This document shows, in pieces, positions 12,301-24,300 of a stretch of DNA of 64,000 nucleotides. The notes beneath the pieces were generated by a model that had not been told where the DNA came from, ran no database searches, and saw only the letters and a list, made by a program, of their open reading frames with translations. The first letter of the stretch is position 1. Each line of letters starts with the position of its first letter. The position numbers and the translations under genes are program-made. The stretch comes from Corallium rubrum (taxonomy: Eukaryota; Cnidaria; Anthozoa; Scleralcyonacea; Coralliidae). The stretch spans positions 8,270,759-8,334,758 of the forward strand of contig OZ036000.1 of NCBI GenBank assembly GCA_964035015.1, in the 5' to 3' direction.

Positions 12301-15300
12301 GATGACTTGCGTTCTCGTTTGATTAGGGCTTAAGAATTTTAATTTGGCGGCCATTTTGGAATAAGGTCTATGTTATAGTTTTTATTCTGATGATGGGCTA
12401 AGCTCGCAATGTCAGTTTTTCGTCATTAAAAATCTCGACAATATACTTCACCATCTTTTCGCTTTCCTTTATTATTTACTCTGTTTAAAGGCCCATTTAC
12501 ACGTGTGATTTTTGATGCGATAAATATCGCCAACTTCTAATTTAGATGCATGTTGAGTAGAAAAACTATTCTCAGCGGTCTTTCCGACTATTTAAGCTAT
12601 ATCGCATATTAATTACCTCACTTCACACGAAGAGTCGTCCAGGCTGGTTGCTCCATACTTCACCCTGCATCAAACAACGGCCAGCCTTCGCACTTCTGGC
12701 TACTTCTGGTTCATCCGCCGTCTCTCTCTCTCTCCCTTTGGCGATGTCACTGCACGTCGAGCATTAGAAATTGGGAATTTTTACGAGTTCAGACAAGCGT
12801 CTAACTTGTCCTTCGACATGTCGGCCCCCGACCGAAGGGAAATCAACGAAAGGCGATGGCCGGTTGAACACGATGTAAGATTTGTTCGATTTGTTTTTCT
12901 TTTAGCCTTCTTTGGCCCTCCATATTTCCTCCGTCATTCTTCCTAACAGCTTATCTTGTTTTTCTTTGACCACAGGCTTGGCGAATTTCCGTACGTTTTT
13001 TTCGATACACGTCTACCCATGTTTATTGCGAGCAAGCCACAGACATGCATGGCGATTCCAGGCACGTGTATATATAAGTCGTAAGATTGACGTTCCTTTT
13101 GATTACAGTTACTATTTTTACTGCCGTTACCTGAACCGCTTTACCTATATGCATGTGTGCCACAGAGCTGGCATGATGTTTACTCTTTTATATTTGCTGT
13201 ATCGTTATCTACACGTCGTGTGTCACAGAGATGATGGTAATTTGCTGTCACAGGGATGACATTCGCTTCGAACTTGCTGGTCACAGCGATGGTTTCCTTT
13301 TCTCGCTATCAGTTTACTATAGTTGTCTTGCTTTTACCACCGGTTTGGCGATTTGTTCTTTTAATATCTTCTTTCCCCGTAGATTATTTCGAGCATTATT
13401 TGGTCTATGCTACAATTTCAGTTCAATATTTTCATTAATTTGCTTTGGTCGTCAATCATCGGTTTTCTGCATGTAGAGTCCTTTATTTTCTTGCCCTTCT
13501 GTTGTCCCTTCAGTTTGTCAATACCGTATTCTATAGTCCCATGACTTTTAGTTCTTTGTTTTGTTTAGATCGGCAAACATATTTTCCCCTTGAGTACGTT
13601 TTATTTCCTTTTCTTTTCGGGGTACGTGTTTCTTTCCTTTGGGTGGTATAGGGGTTCCCTTCGCCGCTCTTCGTTTTCCTCTAGGCTTCGTAGTGACAGT
13701 GCTTGGAGGGGTATCTAAGTGCCCTCTCGGATTACTGGGGTTTCATCTTTTTCCTCCTCCTTGTGATGTTTACTAGTTAGTCCGTATTTGCTGTATAGTT
13801 ATCTGCACCATCTTTGCTACGTGCATGGGTCACATGCAGGGTTGACGTTTATTTTACTCGCGCTACAAGTTACCGCCGTTATTCAGAACCGTCGTGGCTT
13901 GCGTGTGTCACAGAGATGACTGTAATTTGCTGTCACAGGGATGACATTCGCTTCGAACTTGCTCGTCACAGCGCTGATTATATTTTCTCACTATCAATTT
14001 ACTATATATTTAGTTGTCTTGATTTTACCACAGGTGTGGTGATTTGTTCTTTTAATAGTTGGTCTTCTTGTCCCGTAGATTAGTTCCAGCATTATTTGGT
14101 GTATATACTTAATTTCAGTTCAATATTTACATTAATTTTCTTTTTGTTCTTTCCTTTGGGTGGTATGGACTATGGGGGCTCCCTTCGCCGCTCTTCGTTT
14201 CCATCTAGACTTCGTAGTGACAGTGCTTGGAGGGTCTCTAAACCATCTTGGATTACCAGCCGCCAAGGCTGTCACTCCCCGGGTTTCAACTTTTTTCTCC
14301 TTCTTGTGTTTGTTTGTTGTTTTAAGTTTTCCATTATCCCTCTTCCAGTTTTCTCACCCGGAACACGTCGCTGTTCATTAAAGATCATTGAAACTCTTAT
14401 CATAACTCACAACGCTCCTATTTCAGCCCGGGGAATGCGCCGGCTTTAAACGGTCACATATTATCCGCTCCTCGCATGTACTTCATCTTGAACACACTCA
14501 AACAACAACATTTAGTTTATCTGCGCCTTCCTATTTCTAATTTTTCAGCTTCAATTTTTTGAGATTGGGAACGAGGAAGGATCAGACAGTGAGCAAATAG
14601 TAATACCTCCGAAGGTCACAGGGAGCAGCCAACGGTTTCTCCCGTAGCTTGAAGAGTGAAGGGAAGTTCGCTGCGAATAGATCACTATTCTCAGCGGTCT
14701 TTCCGACTATTTAAGCTATCTCGCATATTAATTCATTATAACCTCACTTTACCCGAAGAGTCGGGAAGGTTTGTTATAGGCAGGCTGATCACCCCGGTGT
14801 GGCGGTCTGAGATTGCCAGTCACCGTGCTGAGATTGTACATCAATATCTATGCTCGGCTTTATGGTCAGAATAATCAAACTTTTTGCCATGAAATGACTG
14901 ATTTATGAACACTGCCTGAATAAAATCGAATACTTGAGATGAATATTAATCACAGTTTTAATGAAAAAATATTATATCCGCTCGTGAACTGGAATGCATG
15001 ACGAAAGTTTCGGACCTTAACTGATTAAGATGTCTTGTATCGATCATTCCATTGAATTATTAAATATATCCAGAGTTTAGAAGATTAACAATAATTTTGG
15101 TTGATATACATGTATACAGCGAGAATATGCGATTATCTAGATCTCGTGATGACAAACGGTAGTAACTCATCGTTATGTTTCAGTTCACGTGCCGTTCATC
15201 GCATTCGTTGTTCAGATTTCTTGAAAAGCCCCTGTTGTAATATGTTGTGACAAATTCACAACTATAGCAAAGTTCACAAACTTTTGAATTTTGTACCATA

Positions 15301-18300
15301 AGGAGTTTTCATCAATAAACCATTTGAAGGCAAAACGTTTGAATGTTTTAACGTCACACATTTGATAACACAAATCGATATACACTCTCAGCACGGTGAC
15401 AATCTCAGACCACCACACCGGCTGATCACCCCTGTCTCTTGATCTCCCTTCACTCGTTTTGGCCTAAAGCTATAGAACTATACGCTGGTTCAAATGTTTC
15501 ATTGCTTTTTTAACAAGATTTGCACAAAAAGAGCGAAAAAAATTTCGAGTTGAATTTAAAATTGGGGTTGGAGTTATAGAGTTGGAGTTCGAGTTAGTTA
15601 ACGTACTGTATAATAAACGAGTAGGAGTGTTTTATCAGATTAAAGACACGAGGCGAAGCCGAGTGTTTTTATATCTGATAAAACACGAACTGCGAGTTTA
15701 TTATACGGCTTCAAAAACGAACCACTTGGTAAGTTGATTAGCGGAGTTAGTTTGAAAAATAACCTTGTCTAAGCCGAGAAAATCAAAGCTAAAGTTTATG
15801 TAAATCAGGAGAAATCTTTATCACATATAAAGATACGATACGGTCATGATTTTCTTTTGTGTTTTCCTCATGAATTATTAATGAGTTTTTGAAGTTTCTA
15901 TCTGAAATAAATTTATGAATAAAGTGATCTGACCTGTGGGCGTGGTGAACTGAAATGAACTTATGCAGATGTTACAAAAGAGAAATATGTTCAGTGAAAG
16001 CTTTTTAAACACACTTTGTGCAAGTAATTTGGATACAATTAAGCTAAGAACAGAACACCCAATGTTTTACTTGCAGCTTTAAAAAATGATAGCGTAAAGG
16101 CGGATTTCCAGTCATCGCACAAGATCGTTCGAACCATCAAAAAAACAAGCACTGTCGAAAAAACAAGCACTGTCGTGCGAGTTCTTTTTAATTATTATAA
16201 ATGATATTGGATATTTCACTCGATTACATAGCATGTTCTAAGGATTTAGGGTGAAGGAAAATTCGAGTGTAGAATATATACATTTTAAGACCAAACCGGG
16301 ACCAGTTGCGAAAAATGCAACTACACAGGCCTTCCGGCAGGAATTGAACCCACAACCTCGTTGCCGAGAGCTTGATCGCGAATTCTGTATATATAATAAG
16401 GTGGTAATGCCAGGAGAGAATTGGGTATATTATTAATGATATTGGGCATTTCACTCGATTACATAGCATGTTCTAAGGATTTAGGGTGAAGGAAAATTCG
16501 AGTGTAGAATATATACATTTTAAAACTAAACCGGGACCAGTTGCGAAAAATGCAACTACACAGGCCTTCCGGCAGGAATTGAACCCACGACCTTGCGATT
16601 CTATAGTGCAGTGCTCTGACCACTGAGCCACGGAGGCCGTTGCCGAAAGGCCTGTGTAGTTGCATTTTTCGCAACTGGTCCCGGTTTGGTCTTAAAATGT
16701 ATATATTCTACACTCGAATTTTCTTTTTAATTAGATGCGAGTACTCGCAGCGAGCTGCGAACCATGGTTTCTACGATGACTGAGTTTCAGGCCTAAGACC
16801 CCGTTCACACGAGTACAGAGCGAGTTGAAAACGGCGCTAAAAAGTCACAAAACGCCGTTGCGTTTACACGGCACCGGATCGAAATTGTGTGAAAACGGGG
16901 CTCTAACCGAAGCGTTTTGAAAACGATTTCGAGACGGAGCGAAATGAAAACGGAACCCTTGGCGGTGTCGTGTGAACACAAGATCCGGCACTTTTTCGCT
17001 CCGCTTTCGTACGCAGTTCCTAAAATTTCGGCTCCTAACCAAACGGCTGGCGTATTTTTCAGCGATGGAAAACTTTATTTGTCTTCTCGACTTCGGAAAG
17101 CTTCTGCTAAGAACTTGTGCTGCTGTTTGAACAATTATAACATTATTACAACAATGACTGGGCAGTGTAAATAGGAGAAGATGAAGTCAATAAGGTGAGT
17201 TCCTAACGGAAAGACTAAAACTGTACTATACACCTTGGGGGATAATATTCCTTGAATTGCTCCTCGTTTCATTTACTTTTGACGAGATATGGCTATTTAA
17301 ACAGTGCACAGCATTGAAATACTGGATGTACACCAGAAGGTTTCGGTGTCGTGTGAACTCCTTCAAAGCGTCGTTAAATTATGACGGATTCGTGTGACCG
17401 GACTCGTGTGAACGAAGTCTAAGGCTTAACTTGTAACCTGCACTGGTGGCAAAAATTAATAAGCCACCCAAAGGAAGACGGTGTTATCTATCAAAATCGA
17501 TTAAAAATACAAATTAAAGTACTTTTTTCAGGACTGTCAGGAAGAAATCATGTTCGACAATGCAATTTCTAGGATACGAAAGAGTTTTTGAAGAGAACCA
17601 GACATCGAACTGGCTTTAGCTACCTTTGTTGTGTGTTTACAGTCAAAATGATCACTTGTGGGGTTTTAACGTATTTAAATAGAGCAGAAAAAATCAGTTA
17701 ATAAGTTATTTTGCCGTTTTTGATTTACTCAAATAGTTCCTGACATATTGGCTTCTAAACATGCCAATTCTCAAAAATTTCCGTCGTTCATTTTAACACC
17801 TTGGAGGCCTGATTATTGATTCGGCTTATTGATTCACAAAAACACATATATTTGACTGAAAAATCAAAATGTCGAGCTCACACCCCCGTTTTCCAGTACG
17901 CACGAGAGTTCCAGGTTCCTTAGTCCCAGGCCCCCGTGCTTAAAAATGAACGACGGGAATTTTTTGGCGAAAAGCCGAAATTGGCATGTTTAAAGGCTTG
18001 TATCTCGGAAACTATTAAAGTAAATCAAAAATGGCAAAATCACGTATTAACTAACTTTTTTTACTCTATTCAAATACGTTAAACTCCACAAGTGATATAA
18101 GCACTTCAAATTCCATGAAAGCTAAATTGTACTTTTTATTCACATTTTTCGAAAAAAAATAATTTTCATACGCTTCTGTATAGCGACTACAGAAATACAG
18201 TAATACACAACAAACTATACAGAAGTGGGAAGGTATTTCCATTTTGATTTTAAAAATTGTAAAAATCTATATTTTTTCATACACTTTGAGATAAAGGAAT

Positions 18301-21300
18301 TCAAATCAAATGGAAAACTTCTATAACAGAACTCCATTGAATTCTAAAAATTACATTAGGACAAAGTTGAAAATAGAACTATAGGCAGCTTATTAATTTT
18401 GACCACCAGTGTTTTATTTGTTTCAACAACAGACAATGGAATCCTAAAAGAAACCGTTTAATTGTGTTCTTAAATTCTGTGAAAACTAGTGCTGTGCAAA
18501 CTCCGGTTTTTCAGCCCCGGCTCCGGCTCCAGCTCCGGCTGCTTTACAGCTCAAATTTGCGGCTCTGGCTCCGGCCTCCGGCTTCTTCGATAAATTGGTT
18601 CACAACTGGGGATAAAGTCCAACCGAATATAATTCGGCTCAACTTTCTCCCCAGTTACACTACTACAAATAATAAAATACAAAGTATAAATTGTCAAGGG
18701 TTTTAAAAAAAGTATAATTAACTTTAATGAACGCTAAGCGACCAATGTTGCCTGGAAGGAGTGCGCAACGCTTCTTTGAGATGATGTTCCCCGTCAACGA
18801 AAAGACTCGTTCAGAAGTAACAGAGGACGGTGGACAAGAAAGATATGAGAGAGCTAGACGCTTCAAAGCAGGTCATTCGTTTTTGTGGCGATACCAATAA
18901 TCCAATAAATCCTGAACATTAACTTGAGATCTGACCGGTATCACTGATTCACAGGTAGGCAGTGAGTTCTTGCCCTGGTGTCAAGGTGCCTGGTTGCGAT
19001 TCAACAGCTCCACTTGCGTTCACTCACAATATCTGTCAGTGTTGTCAGCAGTGCCCCTTTATGTGGTTTATGAGCTGCATTTCTTGTCATTCTGAATTTC
19101 CAGCCGGAGCTGGGAGAACTTCGGCTCCGGCTGACCAAAAAACGCCGGAGCTCCGGCAGAGCTCCGGCCTCCGGCGCTCCGGCGCACAGCACTAGTGAAA
19201 ACACAGATTGAAATTCTAATCAACCCATCGTTGCCTGCCTAGACTTGCTAAGAGTTGTTAATTTCATTTAACCATTAAAATTATCTGGCGTTAGACAGAG
19301 TAAAATAATAAAGCCTTATTGAAAGGGGGCGTTTTTGGTCAGCTCAGGTAGGAATGCGTCAGTGATTAGTTTGACGCTGGTATGTCGCAATTTTAGAAAC
19401 CGACCACTCTGTGGATCCTTTTTAAGTGCCATTTGTTTTTCGTTGAAATGCGATTTAAAATTATGAAAAGCTGAAGGAGCGTTTCATTTTCTGTTTTCGC
19501 CCACTTTAATTATAAATGACTTTGTGGTTTTATTAGACGTATTTTATTTCATTGTGTGTATATTGGTATATGAGTTTGTCTCGTCACATCACGATAAGAT
19601 TTAATACGGTGATATTTATAATACGACACCTGTTTTTGACATTTAGTCGTTTGAAACTACATTAGTGCAATGGTTGACGGTGCAAGCCTATATGACTTGC
19701 ACTTGAAATAACAAAAAAATTCCCTTCATAGATAAGATTATTCGTCGCCACGTAAAGAGACAAAACCATGCCTTCTTTAAGGTGAAGTAATACGAACAAC
19801 AAATTACTGCAACATTGTTGCGTTACAAGTTGAATAGCGTTGTTGCACGTATTACCGTATTACCACCCACCTTAAACATTGTTACGCAACAATGATTTTG
19901 TTGCAGGTTGAATCAGCATGTTGCAGCAAGTAGAACTGGAGTCTACTTTTTTCAACAAGTTGAAGAAAAATGCTGTCCTTTTCCCCTTGCCTTTAACTAA
20001 ACCATTTTAGAAAACTATCATAGCAATTTAAATAGCGTGCCTGTTGTGTGATTGATTTCCATTATTTTTCTTTCAAAAACAACATATCTTTATCGTCGTC
20101 GTTATGTTAAGCTTTGAGGATACGAAATGTATAAAGTATTCGTACATTCCTATATATTGTCATTAATCTTGCGCGAGAGAAAAAGGGACAGATTTCATGT
20201 ACTTAGTTAATCTTCTTATACGCGATTTACGTTAGTCAGCTTTGGACTCTCATGAGATGAGCTTCGAAATGCGACAAAACACTGTTTATATCATGCATAT
20301 AGCAATTACACACTTAATAGAGCTTATGTCTGGAAATTTAACACTGGGCTTTATTTTGACTTAATTGTTCATTATCTGATTCACGAAATCAACGTTTGAA
20401 TTTAAAATGGCCTGTTTAGATTGTCTGTCAAAATGTTGACAGTCTAAGATTAATGAACCACTAGGAAAATCATGCTATTAATGAATCATTTAAATCATAC
20501 CCGGGCGCAGGTTTTTCAGTTTGGAAGTGTGTATTCAGTGGCTGTAGTGTTAACAGTCGAAAGCTGTTGATGGTGTGCCGAACTTTGAAGTTAAAAAAAC
20601 ATACGATGCAGTCTATATTTAATGTTTCCCGTTGACAAGTGGTGGTTGGTGGAGACAGTGTTGAAATGCCACCTTTTGACATCTTGGAAAATCCTAGTTT
20701 TTTCCATGTCAGCCCAGCAGGGGAGAATGCTCTCACAGACTGCACGGCTACTTGAAATATGTCCATCTTTATGCAAGGAACACAGAGAGTACGTCTCAAA
20801 ATGCAGTTTCTTGCGCATGGCACAGCTAGAGAAAATTCTATGATTTCTGACACCGCTGAAGTGAACAGCACATACTCATTAACAATGAGCGCAAGTGACG
20901 ACCGGGGAATTCGAATGTGCTACTTAAAATATGCCCATTTCTATGGAAAGAACAGAGTACTTCTCAAAATGCAGTTTCTTACGCATATGATGACAGAGCT
21001 AGAGAAAATTCTATGATTTTTGACACTGTTGAACTCAATAGCACAGACTCGTTAAAAATTAACGCAAATAACAGGGACAGTTAGGATTACTTCAAATGTG
21101 TCCATCTTTCTATGAAGGAACAGAGAGAACTTCTCAAAATGCAGTTTCTTACGCATATGATGACACAGCTAGAGAAAATTATATGATTTCTGACACTGCT
21201 GAACTCAAGTAGCACAGTCTCATTGAAAATGAACGCAAATGACAGGGACATTGATTCCTTTAAATGTGTCCATCTTTCTATGAACGAACACAGTGATAAC

Positions 21301-24300
21301 GTCTTAAAATGCAGTGCCATGCCATGCACAGTGAGAGGACATTCTATGATTTTCTGACACTGCTGAAGTGAACAGAATAAATTATTGACCAAGCAGGACT
21401 TGAACTGGCACTTATGAATACCGGTTCAGCTATGAGGCTAGCCAATGAAAATACTTTGTTAATTTATCTATGTAATTTAAGAGCAGGCGATAATCTTGGG
21501 AGAATTGAACACTTAGCTATACGTATATGCATGTAGACAGTATTTCAACTCCAATATCAGAGCCTTCCTTTGTCTGCCCATGAGAACATCTCACCGCGGT
21601 CATCTAGGACAACTGTTTTTTGTTGGTCTGATATGTAGACGTATAAGCGTTTAATCAGCTTTTTAAAACCCCAAACCCGTGACAAAATTACTCATTTGAT
21701 CATGTTTGTCTGCACTAGTACTAAGAACATAATCGACTTATATTATCTGTATTAGTGTCGCATTAGACTTCTGGACAATGCATTTCTATACAGCAAGATT
21801 GTGACCATGTCCACACTAATTCGTTTTCAAACAAAAACGGAGACCTCGTACCGAAAACGTATCAAATGTTTTTCCGTCCACACTATCGTTTTCGCAGTTC
21901 AGTAAAACGCTAAAAAGATCTACAGGGGTATATGAATGAATAGTTCTAGGTGATTGAAACCAAGATAACATAATCGTGACATCATCGTTTTCCAAAAGCT
22001 TCGTTTTTGCCGTCCACACTGGTGCAGAAAAACGGCTTCTTTGAATGACGAAAGGCCTATAAACGGTATCAAAAAGTCTCCGTTTTCATTTGAAAACGGA
22101 TTAGTGTGGACATGGCTTATAATTTATCTAAATGAATGCTCGCTTAGGATTAGATTTAGGCTTTTTAGGCTCCCATACACTTGTCACTCCAACTGTCGAT
22201 ATTGTTATTATAAAAAAAAGCGATAGAAGAGTGTTCTGTGTTTTATCAAGTATTTAAGAAGTATACGAATGTGTAACTGGAATCTTGAAAAACAATATTT
22301 TTTCTTAAAAAAACAGAGTGCTGCGTCGGCAGTGTTTTGGATGGAGCCAAGTGAAAAGGTAGCCAACTACCAAGATTAGTTTTAAAGGGGTACTCTTGGC
22401 CCAAAACAAGTCTTGCTCAAATGAAAGACCTATATGTGACCTTACCTCCGAATGGCTATTAGTTTCCTTCAAATATTTTTAGTTTGGGAGAAATTTGACT
22501 TTGTTTGCCGTATTTTCCATATACTGTGAGCCGCCATTGTTGCTTGATTGCGGGCGAAAGTGATCGCTCCCAATAGTATTTTGACGTCATTGAGTCAAAG
22601 AAAGAAACTGTTTCAATCACTCAATGACGTCGAAATACTATTGGGAGCGACCGCTTCCGCCCGTAATCAAGCAACAATGGCGGCTCACAGTATATGGAAA
22701 ATACGGCAAACAAAGTCAAATTTCTCCCAAACTAAAAATATTTGAAGGAAACTGATAGCCATTCAGAGGTATGGTCACATAAGTCTTTCATTTGAACAAG
22801 ACTTGTTTTGGGCCTGGAGTATCCCTTTAAAGGTTTTTAACTGGTGAACGTCCTTAATTTGTAAATTCTTTATTTTTGTCAATAAGCGAGTTCAGACTGC
22901 GTTCACACGAGTCCGGTGTAGAAGATAAACGGTAAAATGTGGTTGCGTTCACACGAATCCGTCATAATTTAACGACGCTTTGAAGGCGTTCACACGACAC
23001 CGGAACCTTCTGGTGTACATCCAAATATTATCCCCCAAGGTGTATAGTGCATTCTAGGTTTACAATTTTAGTCTTTCCGTTAGGAACTCACCTTATTGAC
23101 TTCATCTTCTCCTATTTACACTGCCTAGCCATTGTTGTATAATAATGTTATAATTGTTCAAACAGCAGCACAAATTCTTAGCAGAAGCTTTCCAAAGTCG
23201 AGAAGACAAATAAAGTTTTCCATCGCTGAAAAATACGCCAGCCGTTTGGTTAGGAGCCGAAAATTTAGGAACTGGGTACTAAAGCGGAGCGAAAAAGTGC
23301 CGGATCTTGTGTTCACACGACACCGCCAAGGGTTCCGTTTTCATTTCGCTCCATCTAGAAATCGTTTTCAAAACGCTCCGGTTAGAGCGCCGTTTTCACA
23401 CAATTTCGATCCGGCGCCTTGTGAACGCAACGGCGTTTTGTGACTTTTTAGCGCCGTTTTCAACTCGCTCCGGACTCGTGTGAATGGGGTCTCAAAGATG
23501 AAACTTCATCAAAAAATCTTGTTCACCATCTGCGGTTATCTTGCCTTATCTGTCCAGTAAAATAAATTGGAGAGCTTGGGCTCTGACAACAAACTCGATC
23601 TTCACCCCAAGTTTGGGGCGAGTCAGTCAGGTTTTAAACTGGTCAAACAAGTTCTAGTTTACGAACACGCGTAAGCAGGAAATTGTCTACGAATCTTTTT
23701 CAAGTTTTCATTCTAGTGGCACTTACCCTGCAAGTCAGAGCCCCTTTCCGACCTACCGAGGCTTCGGGGGAAAGCGGGCTTTGCCGACAAACTCGTTCTT
23801 TGCTCTAAGTTTGGGACGAGTCAGTCAGGTTTTGAACTGGTCAAACAAGTTCTAGTTTATGTGCACCCGCAAGCAGGAAAATAGCGAGTAACGCGTTAGA
23901 GCCTGGATCGAAAATAGTATCTTAGCAACCGTTCACGCATGCTCAATAAGAAATGTCGAGTTTGTTGGCAGAGTCCAATTTTCCCCGAAGCCTGCGTAAG
24001 TCGGAAAGGGGCTCTGACTCGCAGGGTTAGTTGCACTGTCTTTAGTACAAAGTAATCAGATTTGTAGAGAAGGAAGAAAGGAACAAAAATTCCAGTTCTC
24101 TTACATTAAAATTTTCTTTTCAAGGGGTACCAAGATTTATTGTTTGAAAAACATGGTGAAACAAACAAATTGTGTATATTTAATTTAGTACTAAGATTAT
24201 TTCACCGATTGGCGCATTCTATGACATGGAAAGCTTTTAAAAACCAATATGCTTCTCATTTTTGCTCAGTGGTCTCAGTTTTGCGGAGAGCACTTAAATC

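Larger units (their letters stand above)
11169..12372. mobile_element. 1.2-kb non-autonomous DNA transposon hosting nested MITEs
   Basis: Ends CATAGACCTTATTCCAAAAT and ATTTTGGAATAAGGTCTATG are inverted repeats continuing into GGCCGCC. Inside are two other palindromes (11730-11876 and 12112-12331), so it is a three-layer nest. No transposase is visible. Confidence 0.7.

Noticed and set aside
12811-12870. Possible first exon: ATG in good context, 19 codons, then GTAAGA
   Set aside because: No recognisable protein, no partner exon found, and it sits inside a repeat region. Kept only as a note.
12565-14735. LTR retroelement bounded by the direct repeats
   Set aside because: The repeats are only about 50 bases, with no primer-binding site, polypurine tract or recognised protein domain. 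The class is left open.
16570-16645. tRNA gene on the minus strand
   Set aside because: The A and B boxes are good, but the sequence continues into a repeated SINE body and has other partial copies beside it.
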